Below, piece by piece: positions 29,701 to 37,845 of a DNA stretch of 64,000 bases (within the stretch, counting starts at the first letter, position 1; each line of letters begins with the position of its first letter). The stretch covers positions 54,815,027 through 54,879,026 of the forward strand of contig CM047429.1 in assembly GCA_026168455.1 (NCBI GenBank). Reading direction: 5' to 3'. The notes below the pieces were generated by a model, which was not told where the DNA came from, searched no databases, and saw nothing but the letters and a program-made list of their open reading frames with translations. Source of the DNA: Theocolax elegans. Lineage: Eukaryota > Arthropoda > Insecta > Hymenoptera > Cerocephalidae. The translations under genes were made by a program, and so were the position numbers.

Positions 29701-30874
29701 TTTAATACTTTACAAAGTATTAATTATATTAATATCAAGTACTCTAATCAGTTTATTTTTAATGTATCAGACGTATAATTTGGGTATGCCATCGTTATCA
29801 TTAAATGCCGATCCTGGATGCAGTACTGGTATGGCTAAAGCCGTGTCCTTTGGCATAGACACAAATTTCTTAGTGGCTATTCTTGTGTGCATCACCATCT
29901 TGTTGATTCTTTTGCTGGCCGTTGTAGTCCACAGACGCAAAACTGATGATCTTTATAAGGATATGGACGACATCAGGGAGAACATCATAAATTACGAGGA
30001 TGAAGGAGGCGGCGAAGTAGACACTGGCTATGATCTCACCGTTCTTAGAGCCATGTATGACCCGGCAAACGACGTGAAGGGTAATGTGGCTAGTCTTCAA
30101 GGAAGAGGTAATATTATATTTTCTAGTCTTATGTGATTTTTATTTTTATAAATAGAAAATTAATACTAATTTTATACTTATAAAAGTAAAGAGTATGTGT
30201 TACTAATATTTACATTAAACGTTATTGAAAATCGATTTTTTCTAGTGCATGCTGCATTATAGTATACGATTATAAATTAATTTCTTTTACTATTATGTGT
30301 GTGCATTCATTTGACTATTTCATTACAATGTACATTTATTATTTAGTATTATTGAAAACCTTTTTATCATATGAAGTTTAATAATTATTTGTTATTAGTT
30401 ATATCCTGTTTCTCAATTAATACAGTAGTATTGTAAATCAATATTACTCAAATTAATAATACTCGGGATACTATGATTGCAATAATAATATAGATATTAG
30501 ATAATAGAGTTATAAGATTTTAGAAAAACTTAATAAAGGAAAATTTTGTTTAATATCGATTTATTTTTGTTTATATAGAGCCAGACGAAGTTCCGGATAT
30601 CTGTGGTTTCCTAGACGGCAAAAAGGAATGCTGTGACAAAGATCCCGATACAAATCCATTCGACGATGTACGCCATTATGCGTATGAAGGCGAGGGTAAT
30701 TCGGACGGTTCATTGTCTTCCCTTGCCTCGTGTACAGATGACGGAGACCTTAAGTTTAATTATCTTTCCAACTTCGGGCCGAGGTTCCGCAAACTTGCAG
30801 ATATGTATGGTGAAGAGCCAAGTGATGAGGAAAGTGAGGGTGTCGGTGACCGTGAAAGCGAGAGTTGGTGTTGA
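2638..30874 (+). CDS. CadN2: Neural cadherin, N-cadherin-2-like (15 exons, 5' end not found)
   Basis: Homophilic cell-adhesion receptor of neurons and other cells that binds catenins. Exons: 2638-2714, 3014-3155, 6930-7168, 21092-21280, 23206-23504, 24240-24510, 25002-25581, 26562-26743, 26959-27610, 28003-28403, 28496-28787, 29135-29391, 29480-29695, 29771-30107, 30579-30874; all joins use GT-AG and keep phase. The product in view is about 1,475 residues: about eight cadherin repeats with DxNDN calcium motifs, a juxtamembrane region, one EGF, one laminin G domain, a membrane span and a conserved tail. The long Drosophila CadN has many more repeats, further EGF domains and a second laminin G; the shorter layout favours CadN2, but the paralogue call is inference. 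No signal peptide exon was found. Small introns at 23505-24239, 24511-25001, 27611-28002, 28788-29134 and 30108-30578 hold only AT-rich sequence. Confidence 0.9.
3014..3155 (+). CDS. CadN2: Cadherin exon 2: first half of the first visible repeat
   Basis: Acceptor TAG at 3011-3013, donor GTAACG. The product carries KPVFSNCSRY, the PxF start of a repeat, followed by a DRDPPDEGG calcium-binding segment. It ends in phase 1. The residues before KPVF lack the DxNDN motif normally found between two repeats, which suggests this is the first extracellular repeat of this protein. Confidence 0.85.
3156..6929 (+). other. Cadherin intron 2 (3.8 kb)
   Basis: AT-rich intron with no exon seen. A less AT-rich patch lies at about 5220-5420 and includes a short stem (CGCGGT/ACCGCG near 5273-5292) and a TATA-like run; it could be a regulatory element, but nothing proves it. 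A non-coding stretch at 4030-4260 looks like a dispersed repeat, without further support. Confidence 0.6.
6930..7168 (+). CDS. CadN2: Cadherin exon 3: second half of first repeat
   Basis: It joins exon 2 in phase 1 to make GTITYSFV. It contains DRDEPAREKE, LATDNGKP and the terminal calcium motif DINDNAPVF, closing one repeat and opening the next. Donor GTAAGT, phase 0. The minus-strand frame across it is a shadow. Confidence 0.92.
7169..9040 (+). other. Cadherin intron 3, left part
   Basis: AT-rich intron sequence with short (TA)n and (TTC)n runs, for example near 7230-7250 and 8517-8540. I see no exon. It leads into the foldback transposon that starts at 9046. Confidence 0.6.
9046..10406. 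mobile_element. Foldback/MITE-like DNA element with long inverted arms
   Basis: The ends are inverted copies (GAGCATTCCACGTCAAGTG on the left, complement of CACTTGACATGGTATACC on the right), flanked by ATATG at 9041-9045 and 10407-10411, a likely 5-bp target duplication. Arms of about 300 bp pair: 9600-9900 with 10030-10390. The left arm is present twice in direct orientation (about 9098-9325 and 9628-9815), so the element carries an internal duplication. No transposase frame is visible. A fragment of the same terminus occurs at 43735-43758. Confidence 0.75.
10412..11221 (+). other. Cadherin intron 3 between two mobile elements
   Basis: AT-rich intron sequence between the foldback element and the DIRS retrotransposon. 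I see no coding or structured feature in it. Confidence 0.6.
11222..11380 (+). repeat. DIRS left inverted terminal repeat
   Basis: Reverse complement of 15827-15983. The inner part is almost identical (one mismatch near the inner edge) and the outermost 34 bases differ by a few bases and a 2-base indel. Bases 11222-11262 are also complementary, without mismatch, to 15660-15700 in the internal region. Confidence 0.95.
11418..12728 (+). CDS. DIRS ORF1, gag-like protein, two exons
   Basis: Probable nucleocapsid-like protein of the DIRS element. Exon 1 is 11418-11547 (starts ATGATG), exon 2 is 11836-12728; the join is G|AG in phase, giving 340 residues. The N-terminus is a charged, coiled-coil-like segment (about residues 5-37), followed by an acidic region (DEEAVDDDELSLF) and a basic, Arg/Asn/Gln-rich C-terminus. 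Without splicing, exon 1 runs to a stop at 11604-11606 and gives only 62 residues. Exon 2 has no ATG near its start, which also favours splicing. Sequence identity of DIRS gag proteins is low, so function rests on position. The last 213 bases overlap the RT frame. Confidence 0.8.
11548..11835 (+). other. Predicted spliceosomal intron inside DIRS gag
   Basis: 288 bases with GTATTT donor and a pyrimidine-rich TTCTCTTTCAG acceptor. It contains a pure A run of about 27 bases near 11618-11644 and an (AT)n run near 11692-11707. Splicing restores a single gag frame. Introns are reported in some DIRS-like elements, so this fits the family. Confidence 0.75.
12518..14623 (+). CDS. DIRS ORF2: reverse transcriptase, RNase H, methyltransferase-like region
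   Basis: Copies element RNA into DNA and degrades the RNA strand. Counting from the TTG at 12755: RT motif A CIDLKDAY near 126-133, motif B LPFGLCTCPF near 160-169, catalytic YLDD at 192-195; RNase H acidic residues D358 (FSDAS), E390, D415, D465; then a conserved DIRS C-terminal block (IDLFATRINKK, YAFPPFSLISK, VVPDWCTQPWYP, about 495-571) often called methyltransferase-like. All key residues are present. The frame is open from 12518, overlapping gag by about 213 bases in another frame, with no ATG until within the RT domain (codon near 13075). Expression therefore probably needs frameshifting or a non-standard start. The start given is the edge of the open frame, not a proven start. Confidence 0.93.
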   Translation, partial: RFKINNFNEEASGIKNVVKLERFVGQKRGKPSEPQAELFHLQINELQEQQETESSSRIHAVSTTATSEALTNEVIIAGRLKHFIRNWHELTDDRFTLSVIKGYEIPLRITVRQNYAPRLRDFSETEKVCLQLEIDKLERIGAIQNVSFSKNQFLSSYFLVPKTDGSFRFILNLKQFNEFVHVDHFKMEDLRTAINILEKNDFMCCIDLKDAYLLIPVMKCSRVYLRFMYENRLFEFTCLPFGLCTCPFVYTKIMKTVVAYVRNIGIRITNYLDDFFILGRTKNECRRNLKLVMQLLCKLGFIINYKKSQLEPKRSCKYLGFIINSVNMTVALTDIKKQNLKKNVDKILKNKVCKYDELLSLIGTMVAACPAVRAGWLYYKELERLKSLQGPVVSVDKEKVIYMTELALQDLLWWSKNILKSENVIRSLKFDEEIFSDASLSGWGAICKREKTGGLWSKQERGFHINYLELLAAFLALKTFAKNLKNCQILLRIDNIVAISYINKMGGSRFAYLNDITRSMWEWCLARNLWIFAEYVASKENPADRESRITNTDTEWELSEYAFKLIVHKFGIPKIDLFATRINKKCEVFCSWQRDPEAYVINAFTLDWSKKFWYAFPPFSLISKILKKIHDDQATGILVVPDWCTQPWYPIFNEMLIDKPIFFKPSNDLLLSPCRLKRHPLCNQLTLIAGVLSGRRIEKEI
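14560..15546 (+). CDS. DIRS ORF3: tyrosine recombinase
   Basis: Integrates the circular DNA intermediate by strand exchange through a covalent phosphotyrosine. From the ATG at 14560 it has 328 residues. The catalytic set is complete: Arg at 164 (STGFR), HSIR at 273-276, Trp at 299 (AGWS) and nucleophile Tyr at 310 (KFYNR). The N-terminal half is helical, as in core-binding domains. It overlaps the 3' end of ORF2 by 64 bases. A good splice acceptor-like sequence (CTCCTTGCAG, ending at 14540) lies just upstream and could give it its own spliced mRNA. This domain separates DIRS elements from integrase-bearing LTR retrotransposons. Confidence 0.95.
   Translation: MQSVNFDCRSLIREAYRKRDINDSSIELILASISEGTYKQYNSALKKFNSFCQSNDIDIYYPSIKAIMQFLTEQYYSGAQYGTVNSMRSAISFLYNNEISNNAELNRLLKGIYRLRTPQPKYTHTWDVNIVLKELEKWQPLKDLSLERLTLKLAMLIALSTGFRVQCLALLKTNDIRLNETGIELVITDLTKTSRPGAAQPRAFLPIFNQRPNICAATVIIYYLEYTKVIRGQKKALFLTYKKPHGAATSQTISRWLKTVLVQCGVNKQFTAHSIRHATTSKAFQKGLNLDVIKNAAGWSKDSKIFFKFYNRPVNVEHNFAETVCNKD
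15660..15768 (+). repeat. DIRS internal complementary region
   Basis: Bases 15660-15700 are the complement of the left end (11222-11262, 41 bases) and 15698-15768 the complement of the right end (15952-16022, 71 bases). The two parts overlap by three bases, ATT, the complement of the AAT shared by both termini. In DIRS elements this region is thought to template ligation of the two ends into a circle. Confidence 0.95.
15827..16022 (+). repeat. DIRS right inverted terminal repeat with 39-base extension
   Basis: Bases 15827-15983 mirror the left repeat. Bases 15984-16022 have no counterpart at the left end but are complementary to the internal region. The element ends at AAAT; the flanks show no target duplication. 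Confidence 0.93.
16023..17873 (+). other. Cadherin intron 3, after the DIRS element
   Basis: Intron DNA with short (CA)n runs near 16681-16695 and no exon seen. Base composition near 16400-17260 is a little less AT-rich than its surroundings. I recognise no functional site. Confidence 0.55.
17874..19075. mobile_element. Long-inverted-repeat DNA element (about 1.2 kb), non-coding
   Basis: The left arm starts GTATATGAGGAAATCCAC and the right arm ends with its complement. The arms continue for roughly 170-200 bp with several indels, including about 50 extra bases in the right arm. Shared blocks include GTGAAACAAAATTTGAACAT and its complement near 18930-18960. The interior is AT-rich with no coding frame. 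It is a MITE or foldback element. Confidence 0.75.
19076..21091 (+). other. Cadherin intron 3, right end
   Basis: AT-rich intron. A patch with more mixed composition and short palindromes such as TATACGTATACGTATA lies at about 19900-20110. I see no exon or repeat family here. Confidence 0.55.
21092..21280 (+). CDS. CadN2: Cadherin exon 4: second repeat, first part
   Basis: 63 codons, phase 0 at both ends, acceptor CAG, donor GTAAGT. The product has ESVPQDLPIGREVMRVSA, the calcium motif ATDIDDGRNS, and RIDVNTGVIFLNQTID, a typical middle of a cadherin repeat. Confidence 0.92.
21281..23205 (+). other. Cadherin intron 4
   Basis: AT-rich intron of 1.9 kb; apart from the MITE at 21827-22072 I see no exon or structured feature. 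Confidence 0.6.
21827..22072. mobile_element. Short MITE with 38-bp inverted ends
   Basis: The left end TACACGGAGAGAAATTTT and right end TTTCTCAGTGTA are inverted copies, and similarity continues through TATTAAAAATTACAA over about 38 bp. The interior is AT-rich with further self-complementary pieces. No target duplication was certain. It lies in cadherin intron 4. Confidence 0.7.
23206..23504 (+). CDS. CadN2: Cadherin exon 5: end of second repeat and start of third
   Basis: It starts KNPGYKFSMTAMAKDQGDVP and contains the degenerate boundary VVESHKKAPTFF, then KLKENFSDYEASIARL. It ends in phase 2 inside TF(R). Donor GTGTGT is a weaker variant but the next exon supplies the missing base. Confidence 0.92.
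23578..23596 (+). repeat. (GA)n microsatellite
   Basis: Perfect GA dinucleotide run in cadherin intron 5, about 70 bases after the exon 5 donor. Confidence 0.85.
24240..24510 (+). CDS. CadN2: Cadherin exon 6: third repeat and start of fourth
   Basis: It joins in phase 2 as AG|A (Arg). The product has LDYESNTEYTLIVRV, the boundary VEDVNDSIPVF and LENEPPGTAVMQVRAIDADG, opening the next repeat. Donor GTATTG, phase 0. Confidence 0.93.
25002..25581 (+). CDS. CadN2: Cadherin exon 7: fourth to sixth repeats
   Basis: 193 codons. It contains IDRYTGNITTLTTFDRE, the boundary IADKNDNPPHF, an entire repeat with TTGEIRVKRPLDYEK, and a second boundary NVNDNQPVF. It ends in phase 1. Confidence 0.95.
25582..26561 (+). 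other. Cadherin intron 7
   Basis: Holds the 271-bp MITE at 25723-25993; the rest is AT-rich intron sequence without a recognisable feature. Confidence 0.6.
25723..25993. mobile_element. MITE, GGATGT family, copy in cadherin intron 7
   Basis: Ends GGGATGTTGGACCC and its near-complement GGGTCCGACATCCC, flanked by TTAA (25719-25722) and TCAA (25994-25997). It is 271 bp, AT-rich and non-coding. It is related in the opposite orientation to the copies at 45340 and 47459. Confidence 0.8.
26562..26743 (+). CDS. CadN2: Cadherin exon 8: sixth repeat, middle part
   Basis: It enters in phase 1 (A|CG, Thr) and leaves in phase 0. The product has VVAYDPDIQNRSADQHIVYS and LKKPLDRDPPHGYPVWT, typical of a cadherin repeat; donor GTAAGC. 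Confidence 0.9.
26959..27610 (+). CDS. CadN2: Cadherin exon 9: end of sixth, seventh and part of eighth repeats
   Basis: 217 codons plus one base. It contains the boundary LTDINDNAPFL, an inner repeat with FDREERKSYDIPVAITDHG, then IIGDKNDNAMRDGSSAIF, where the usual PxF is lost, as in the last, degenerate repeat of neural cadherins. IGRVYVDDPDDWDL is a hallmark of this region. Phase 1 at the end. Confidence 0.94.
28003..28403 (+). CDS. CadN2: Cadherin exon 10: juxtamembrane non-chordate cadherin region
   Basis: It has TVNVTVKEIPKEAVVKSGSI and DVRFSAHGSPYYAPEKLN, strongly conserved in neural cadherins, and IDECLFEK at the end. This extracellular segment follows the repeats and precedes the EGF domain; in related proteins it is cleaved or folds as a unit, which I cannot see here. 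Confidence 0.93.
28496..28787 (+). CDS. CadN2: Cadherin exon 11: Cys-rich and EGF-like domain
   Basis: Cys-rich stretch, then a compact EGF-like module (CLNGGTPLGSRCECPPGLEG, then PRC). It ends in the first strand of the laminin G domain, FHGEGYAIMPP, followed by CDDSYL. Phase 1 end. Confidence 0.92.
29135..29391 (+). CDS. CadN2: Cadherin exon 12: laminin G domain, first half
   Basis: It contains LEITPHTKDGLIFYSGP, FMSLELQNGNPVLYVDYG and the DGRPHRIDIYW motif typical of laminin G domains. Phase 0 at the donor. Confidence 0.92.
29480..29695 (+). CDS. CadN2: Cadherin exon 13: laminin G domain, second half
   Basis: 72 codons, phase 0 at both ends. It has LNVNSPLQIGGSVTNF and the closing FVGCIRNLTINGN of laminin G domains. 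Only one such domain is encoded before the membrane span. Confidence 0.92.
29771..30107 (+). CDS. CadN2: Cadherin exon 14: transmembrane and juxtamembrane region
   Basis: It encodes the last extracellular residues, a membrane span of about 21 hydrophobic residues (FLVAILVCITILLILLLAVV), a stop-transfer HRRK, and the conserved cytoplasmic segment DDIRENIINYEDEGGGE that binds p120-type catenins. No second, mutually exclusive version of this exon is visible nearby, unlike the paired exons known in Drosophila CadN. Confidence 0.94.
30579..30874 (+). CDS. CadN2: Cadherin exon 15: beta-catenin-binding tail and stop
   Basis: It contains NPFDDVRHYAYEGEG, GSLSSLASCTDDGD and FGPRFRKLADMYGEE, the classical beta-catenin-binding region. 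The frame ends with Trp-Cys and TGA at 30872-30874. Confidence 0.95.
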
Positions 30875-32255
30875 ACTGACAATTTGCATGAACTCTCATG
30901 AAAAAGGATATGTCAAAGTATTTTATCTTCTTCTTCTTCGACGATTGGACAATGATTGAGTTTACCAGTGCGGAATTTTTATATCGTAAGATGGTAGAAA
31001 TGTCGATAAATTATCGGTAGGGGAAAGGTTTGACGACGACGTACTTAAGGAAAGGATCAAAGAAATTGTTGAATTTGTGCGGGAGTGCGAGAAAACGCCA
31101 AAGAAACGATGAAAAGGCAACGTCGACATTTATGTCGCCTCTCTCCTCCATGCAATTAAGACACTTTTAGTTGAAGAACAATATTGGGTTATTAGTATTA
31201 CGCGATGTGAAATCAAATTTATTGAAGGGAGAGAGAAAAAGCGGAAGGAGTTGAATCGGGATATCGAGTGATACAAATTGTGTTGCGTGTTTAACGCGCT
31301 CGGGGTCGTATACTGTGAGAGCTGCACAAGTGTCTTTAATAGTTGGAATTAGTTTTTGCAAGCTGAAAGGTACACGTGTAGGTATTGAACTTTCTATGTA
31401 ATATAGTTAATCGCGGGTTAATAGAAGGTATATAATCCTATGAATTGTGTTGTTTTGCATTTTTTTTTTCGAAGATTTTACAATGTTAGCGAAATTATGT
31501 CAGATTGTACAGCGTGCGATGGTTAATGAATTTGTATCAATTTTTTAACTGCTTAAAAAAATAGTGCGACATTTTCAATTATAATATTTTTCATACACTT
31601 TTGTAGCAGCAAAAACTTAAAAAAAGAGAGATAAAGAGTTCAATAACTATTACATTGTATAAACTAAAGTATGTCGTGTGCTGAGAAAGAATATATATAA
31701 GTATATATATGCAAATTCGTAAGGCTATTTTTCAGCTCGACAATCACAAGACAAGTTGGGAATTTTCCTACACTAATTTTTATACACTAATCTCTCTTTA
31801 AGTCTTCAATATGCGCGCGTAAAGTGTGAAAATTATAAAACGACCATATAAATATAAGAGTGACTGTACTCGTCTAAACATGAAAATACACAATGCAGAA
31901 AAATCAAGATAATCTGTAATACATTGTTGTCAAATGACATAGAAATATAAGGCGTATTTAATTTATAAAATAATATTTTAATACGGCAAAGAAAAAGAAA
32001 ACTAAGAGAATGTGAGAGTATGTATGAATGATAAGCTGAGCATTTTGTTATGGCAGTCCGTGATAGCGTGAAAAAATAATCGTTTCCCTTTGTTTTTTAG
32101 GCAAAGCCATTGTATACGAACGTGAGTCGTATCGATTACAGGGTGAATTTGTATAATCACAAATTAGCATCATTTCGATTCATCAACTTATTTATAATGT
32201 ACGAGCGACACGCACTCGACACGTAATTGTAGACGGGACGCGCATTCTTAATCAG

Positions 32256-33142
32256 ATGAGCGAGCAAGCTACAAATCGTGATGAACTTAAAATCACGTAT
32301 TTAATTTTTGCCAAGGTAGTGACAATTGACAACGTGCATGAAATCTTGATCGACGTCCCTCAGTATGAGAAAAAAATTAATATCCTGTTAAATCCACTTA
32401 ATTTTTTAGGGTCGTTTCGCGAAATTAAGGGGAGAGACAGAATCTGTTTAGTGGCGTTGGTTAGCAATCTACTTGACATTACTAATGCAATTAGACTGGG
32501 TTTATCCTATCAATCCCATTAGCGCATGTTACCATCAAAGTTAGTATTTTCGTAAAATCCACTCCAAGTAGCGGCATCTACGTTGCGCACTATAGCGCCT
32601 GAAAGTTTTAACAGTTGTGGTATTCTTTCCTCCAGAGGTTAATTCTTCCCCCTAGATTAAATACCGTATTATTAGTTGGTCTAGTGGTACCCCCAATAGC
32701 AGATATAGTAAGCAGATGTAAATTAATATCATTAATAATCCTACATCGACATTGATTATTTCGGATTCCTCTCTCTATATCAATAATGCACCATTACCGT
32801 CTGGAATCAAATGCCTTGACTTTTCAAAAATTGCAGTTGGAAATTACGAAAAAAGCTTTTTAACTCAAAAGACGTGCTTCCATTTAATTTAAGAGGGTTA
32901 GTAAAAAATGCAGTAGCAGTAGGATTATATCCTGTAGTAATACCAGTATATTGTTCTGCATTTAAAAATTCGCCAAATTCTAAGCAAGTATAACCGACGC
33001 CATTGACCAAGTCACCAATAGTAATCATCTTAATCATTTTAATCCTGTGCATTTTTAACAATCCAGATTTCGGGATTGTAGTCTGATATTGATAAATGCA
33101 ATTGAATCTAAATTTCTGATAAGGATATTTACATAAATGCAA
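32256..33142. other. Unidentified, decayed coding-like region
   Basis: Less AT-rich than its flanks. A plus-strand frame of 88 codons (32256-32522) and a minus-strand frame of 111 codons (32807-33142) are open; further minus-strand frames between 32520 and 32806 are open in short blocks broken by stops and shifts. I do not recognise a family. It could be an old insertion of a transposon or virus, or chance. Homology searching of each block would decide. Confidence 0.25.
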
Positions 33143-33734
33143 TCATTCTTTTTATTTAGGCAACAAAATCAAAACGACTGCGATACAATAAATGTTTATT
33201 TACTAATAATTAATTTTTTTCAAATATAGTACATTCCTATAGCTATCGTAATTTCATATTTAATATAATAAAGTTCAAATTAATTTTAAGTTTTGAATTT
33301 TGTTATATAAAAATGAATTTGTTTGAAAAGTAATAAGCCTTTAAATAAATATTGACTTAAAATATTTTCTTTTTTTGTAATAATAAAGTAATGAATAAGA
33401 CTTCAAAAAATTAGAGTTTGAATGACGGATTTGTTTACTTGAGAATAAAATGTATATAATATGTATATATCTTTTTTTATATTTGATACTTTTCTCGGCA
33501 CTTGTATTATATATTATATATATCCGATATAAGCTATATAAAAAAATCAAATGAATTGTTTATTTTATAATTTGTCATAATGAAAATAACACTATATAAT
33601 TTACTTCTAATGAGAAATTAAAAGAAAAGATGCCTGTAAATCAATGCAGCTGATAAAAAAAACTATAAAATCTATAGATGTATTATATGTAAATTTAAAA
33701 AATTTAATTTTTTACAATAAATTTTTTATACTAT

Positions 33735-33808
33735 ATATATATAAATATATAAATATATATATAAATATATAAATATATATATATAAATATATATTATATA
33801 AATATAAA
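33735..33808 (+). repeat. (TATA)n/TATAAATA minisatellite
   Basis: Pure A/T tract built of TATATATAAATATATAAA-type units repeated several times, in the intergenic region downstream of the cadherin gene. Confidence 0.8.
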
Positions 33809-36800
33809 TCAAGAAGAAACAAAAAATTATAGACAGTAAGTTTAATGATTAAACATTTCGTAAAGTAGGAGCGACGGAGGTCAAATGCCATAGCACGTTT
33901 TCACTGTTTGTCATTTTTATCAGTACCATATTAAACGACAAAAAAGATTTATTATTAAACGATATAGTATTATGATCAAATAAATTCGAGACGATGAAGT
34001 TAAATTTTTGTCTCAAAGGTATTTGTCCCTATTGATCGACAAGATACTTCCTAATTAATAATAATAGTAATCATTTAATACGCGCTTAATACGTTCATTT
34101 GTATCGTCATATTACTTAAAATTAATAATTACGAAACGTTCATAACATAATTACGCGAGGGCGTCTTAATTTTTAAGCTTTTTGTATGATAAACTCAAGT
34201 GACTTTATTTATAAGTGTGCAAACGTTTCGATATCGTTGCAAGCAGTTCGAAAGAGTATTTTGATCTCTTGAAAGCGGTTAAATAATTCCAGAAGAATAA
34301 TATAGTTTTAATGTATATAAATATACATATATGAATATAAAAAAATGATAAATATATATATATAGACATATATATATATATATAGGAGTATATATATATG
34401 AGGAAAAGGATACATTGTATTCAATGTGAAGGGAAAAAAGAAAACCGAAAGTTTCGATAAAGTGAATTTGAAGGGTAAAACATACCAAAGTTTAATCGTG
34501 TAACTTTTTTATCTATTATGACAAGTTGCAATATAGGTAAAGTGACAGTATGTGAAAAATTACAGCGGGCGATAAAAAAGTTAAGATGATCGAGCTTTGT
34601 AGTAGCGTATTTTTAATGCAGTTTGACGCATTTTTCAAACTGCGGTTTACGTTTCTTTTTTAAGAGTTTTAAACGATCTATTTTAATCTGCTCAAACAAA
34701 AAAACAGAAAGCAGCAAGGTATTAAAGGCTGCGCGATGTCCTAGCATGTGAATTTTCAAACGCCTGGACGTATATTGCAAAAAAAAATCACTGCCTCAAT
34801 TTCGAGATCGAATCGATTGATTGTCACTATTGCTCGATGACGAGCCTTCCCGATAATCGTAGTATTCGACGAGAATTTTTGTAGCATAAGTAATACGCTT
34901 CCATTTACCGTTATTTTTTTTTTTGTGTTATATCACAAGCAGCTAAGAAAAAAATCTATACGATGCACGCAAGCGTGGAGCAAGAAAGTCGATAGGATTT
35001 TCTTAAGATATATTTATGAAAAATTAAAAAAAAAAAATACGCGAAAACAATTGTAAAAGTGGGTGAAGTTTTGTAGATTAAAATAAAAAAAAATAAAGAA
35101 ATTAATGAAATATGCTTGTAACGCGCGTAACACGAAAGGAGTTAAATCATTATATAGTAAAATACAAGAGGCATAAGCCAATGAATTTGTGATAGTCAAC
35201 GGTAATAAATACAATCGTTTGCACCTTCACCCATTTACATCATCGATCCATTGTTAGTATATATTAAGCTCTATGTAATTTTTCTTTTTTTTTTCTTAAT
35301 AGAAATAAATTAAATCCTTATCCATTATATATACATTTAATATTTTTTCTTTTTATATGACTTGTACCTTTCTCCCTATTCCTGTTTCTTAATTAAGTAA
35401 GAAATGCTGATAATGTCGTATTATCTAATGCTTTATTAATAAGGTATATCAATTGTCTTTTATACTTTACCTTATACCTACAATAAAAAAATCGTACTAT
35501 AAAATTATTCAACGATATTAAAAATCACAAATATATATTAAGTAGTAAATAAATTTTAGAAAGTAAATATATAACGTGTTAATCAAATTTCATTGAGATG
35601 TGAATTATTGAATTTTTTAGTTTTATAATCATAATAATATAGATAGGAAATAACAAATATATTTTTACCAATAATAATTTAATCAGGAGTAACGAACAAA
35701 AGATTTTTCTTACTATCTCAATTTACTTTATCTTCGATTTCCATTATTTCCATTCAATATTTTCTTAATTTCATCAGAAATTCATACAAAAAAAGTTTTA
35801 ATGCTTTCTTCTAAGTAAATACTTTTCTACGAAATAATATTTATATATTTTCCTCTTTGAAAATCGAGAAAGTAAAATATAAAATTAATTAAAATTTGTA
35901 CACCGTTCGTATACCAATTTGTATATATATATATAGGTGCACACACAAATGCTACGATTTGTATTAAAAATTCTGTACAAACAAATAAATTTAAAATTTA
36001 AATTTCATTAAAATATACTGTTTTCGATACATTTTATATATAAATAATATCAAAAAGTTTAAATAATAATTGGTAGCTGGTAAATATGAAAGAAAGACGT
36101 TATATAAAAATATGTAAATAAAATTTTGCGTTTGAATGATTTATGTTTAATAAATAATATTTTTTTAACAAAGTTTACGAGAATGAAAAAAAAAAAAACG
36201 TTCAAGTGTAAAGCGTTAACGCCCACAAATGTATATATACATATACGATACGCAAATAGCAAGTGTTATTTTGATTAGTAACTTGTTGGCTTCTATCGAA
36301 CGCGCTTCCCTACCCTCCCTTTTGTTTTAAGAAAATGAAAGAGAAACCCTCGAGAACCCCCAACGTCCGGTCTCGGTTGATAATGAGCCGCAAGATAGTA
36401 CGTTGCGTTGGCTATACAGTCGTCCCTTGATGAGATATAAGTTTTACTGTAGCATATATATGTATATCAATCATTTTTTATTTATATACGTTTCAATTCT
36501 CGTGTAAAACTTGTTCTTGCAAAAACTTAATTGAAGAATTGCATTTTCTTGGTATTTTAAATTAGATGGAATAATCTATGTGTTTATACTATTTGCATGA
36601 CATATCTGAGAGTAATTATTTTCTATTAGTTTAAAAGGAACATTGTCAAATTATCTGATGATTCGATATTGTTATTTATTATTTTAGTGGTAAAAGTTGG
36701 TTAGAATTTTTATTGTTTAGTTAAAAATACACCGATATTATAATGATTATGTTGATAAAAAAATTTAAAAAAATTGGCCATGTGCTTGACTGTATAATTA

Positions 36801-37153
36801 TTTGAATATGTACCATTTGTTGCTTTGTATTTTTTTAAATCGTATATTGAAAATTTTGAGTTTGGAAATAAAAAGCACAGATATATTTAATTTATTATTT
36901 CTAATTTGAGAATTCAAGTCTCCTTATCGGAAATAGCTAGCAATATTGACTCCGCTATGCAGGCGTGGTTTAATTTATCAAAAAATGAAAGAAAATTTAA
37001 TATGTTTAACGTTAGCGAGATATATCATTTATATAAGATGTACGATATAATCTAAGCAAGGTAAATACTTTAATTTATAAAATAATAACGATCGGTAATA
37101 TCCTGTAATTCTGTAGAGCATCGGAAGATTTAATAGTTTCGACTTGTCTTTAA

Positions 37154-37534
37154 GAAGATGTGATACCCAAATTACAGGAAACTACCTCTAAAATCCCAAA
37201 AATTTTAAAAACTAATGGAATTAAAAATCTGAAAAAATTTACAGATAATGTTGAAAGCAAATAGAATACCGTTACAGAGCGACTGTTTCAAAATAATTAA
37301 TTAAAAATGAATTATATAGAAATAACCATTTTTTGGTCGATAATATATGGCTAAAAACAATGCTGCACGGCTACTCAAAAATCTCGTTGATTTATTGATA
37401 AAAAAATTTGAAAAAATTCATAGACTATCTTTAATGTAAATACAACACCGTTACAGAGTGTTTTTTTCGATAAAGTATACTGTTCGCTTAAGAAAAAATA
37501 AATAGAGATTCTGTTTTAATGGTTTTACATCTCC
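37154..37534. mobile_element. MITE, GGATGT family, divergent copy with perfect TTAA flanks
   Basis: Starts GAAGATGTGATACCC and ends with ACATCTCC; TTAA flanks on both sides (37150-37153 and 37535-37538). The left part resembles the copy at 25723 (CCCAAATTACAGGAA shared). Non-coding, 381 bp, about 310 bp upstream of the AKH TATA box. Confidence 0.75.
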
Positions 37535-37845
37535 TTAAGAATAATGGTTAGAAACCAAGATGAACATACAAATTCCATATATATCGAAAAAGTAGAATCT
37601 TGCGAATGTGTGTACATAGCGTACGTCGTCGATCCATAAGATTCGCTTAATTAATCGTTCCTATTTTTTGTTCTTATACGCAACCGGATGGAGTATCTCG
37701 CGCGCGAAACCTCAGAACCGAGCGATTTGCGTCAAGGATCGTGCAACCCACACGAGAAATCTGCGACGATCTTTATAACGACGGAGGGGTTGAAATATCT
37801 CTTTGGTGGGGTTTTTAACGAAAGACCGACTAGAGACAGCAAGGA

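Larger units (their letters stand above)
30875..37680. other. Cadherin 3' UTR and intergenic DNA
   Basis: The first one to two kilobases are probably cadherin 3' UTR; no canonical AATAAA was found close to the stop, so its end is not placed. The rest is AT-rich with microsatellites (33735-33805, 34315-34400), a decayed ORF cluster (32256-33142) and a MITE (37154-37534). Confidence 0.5.
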
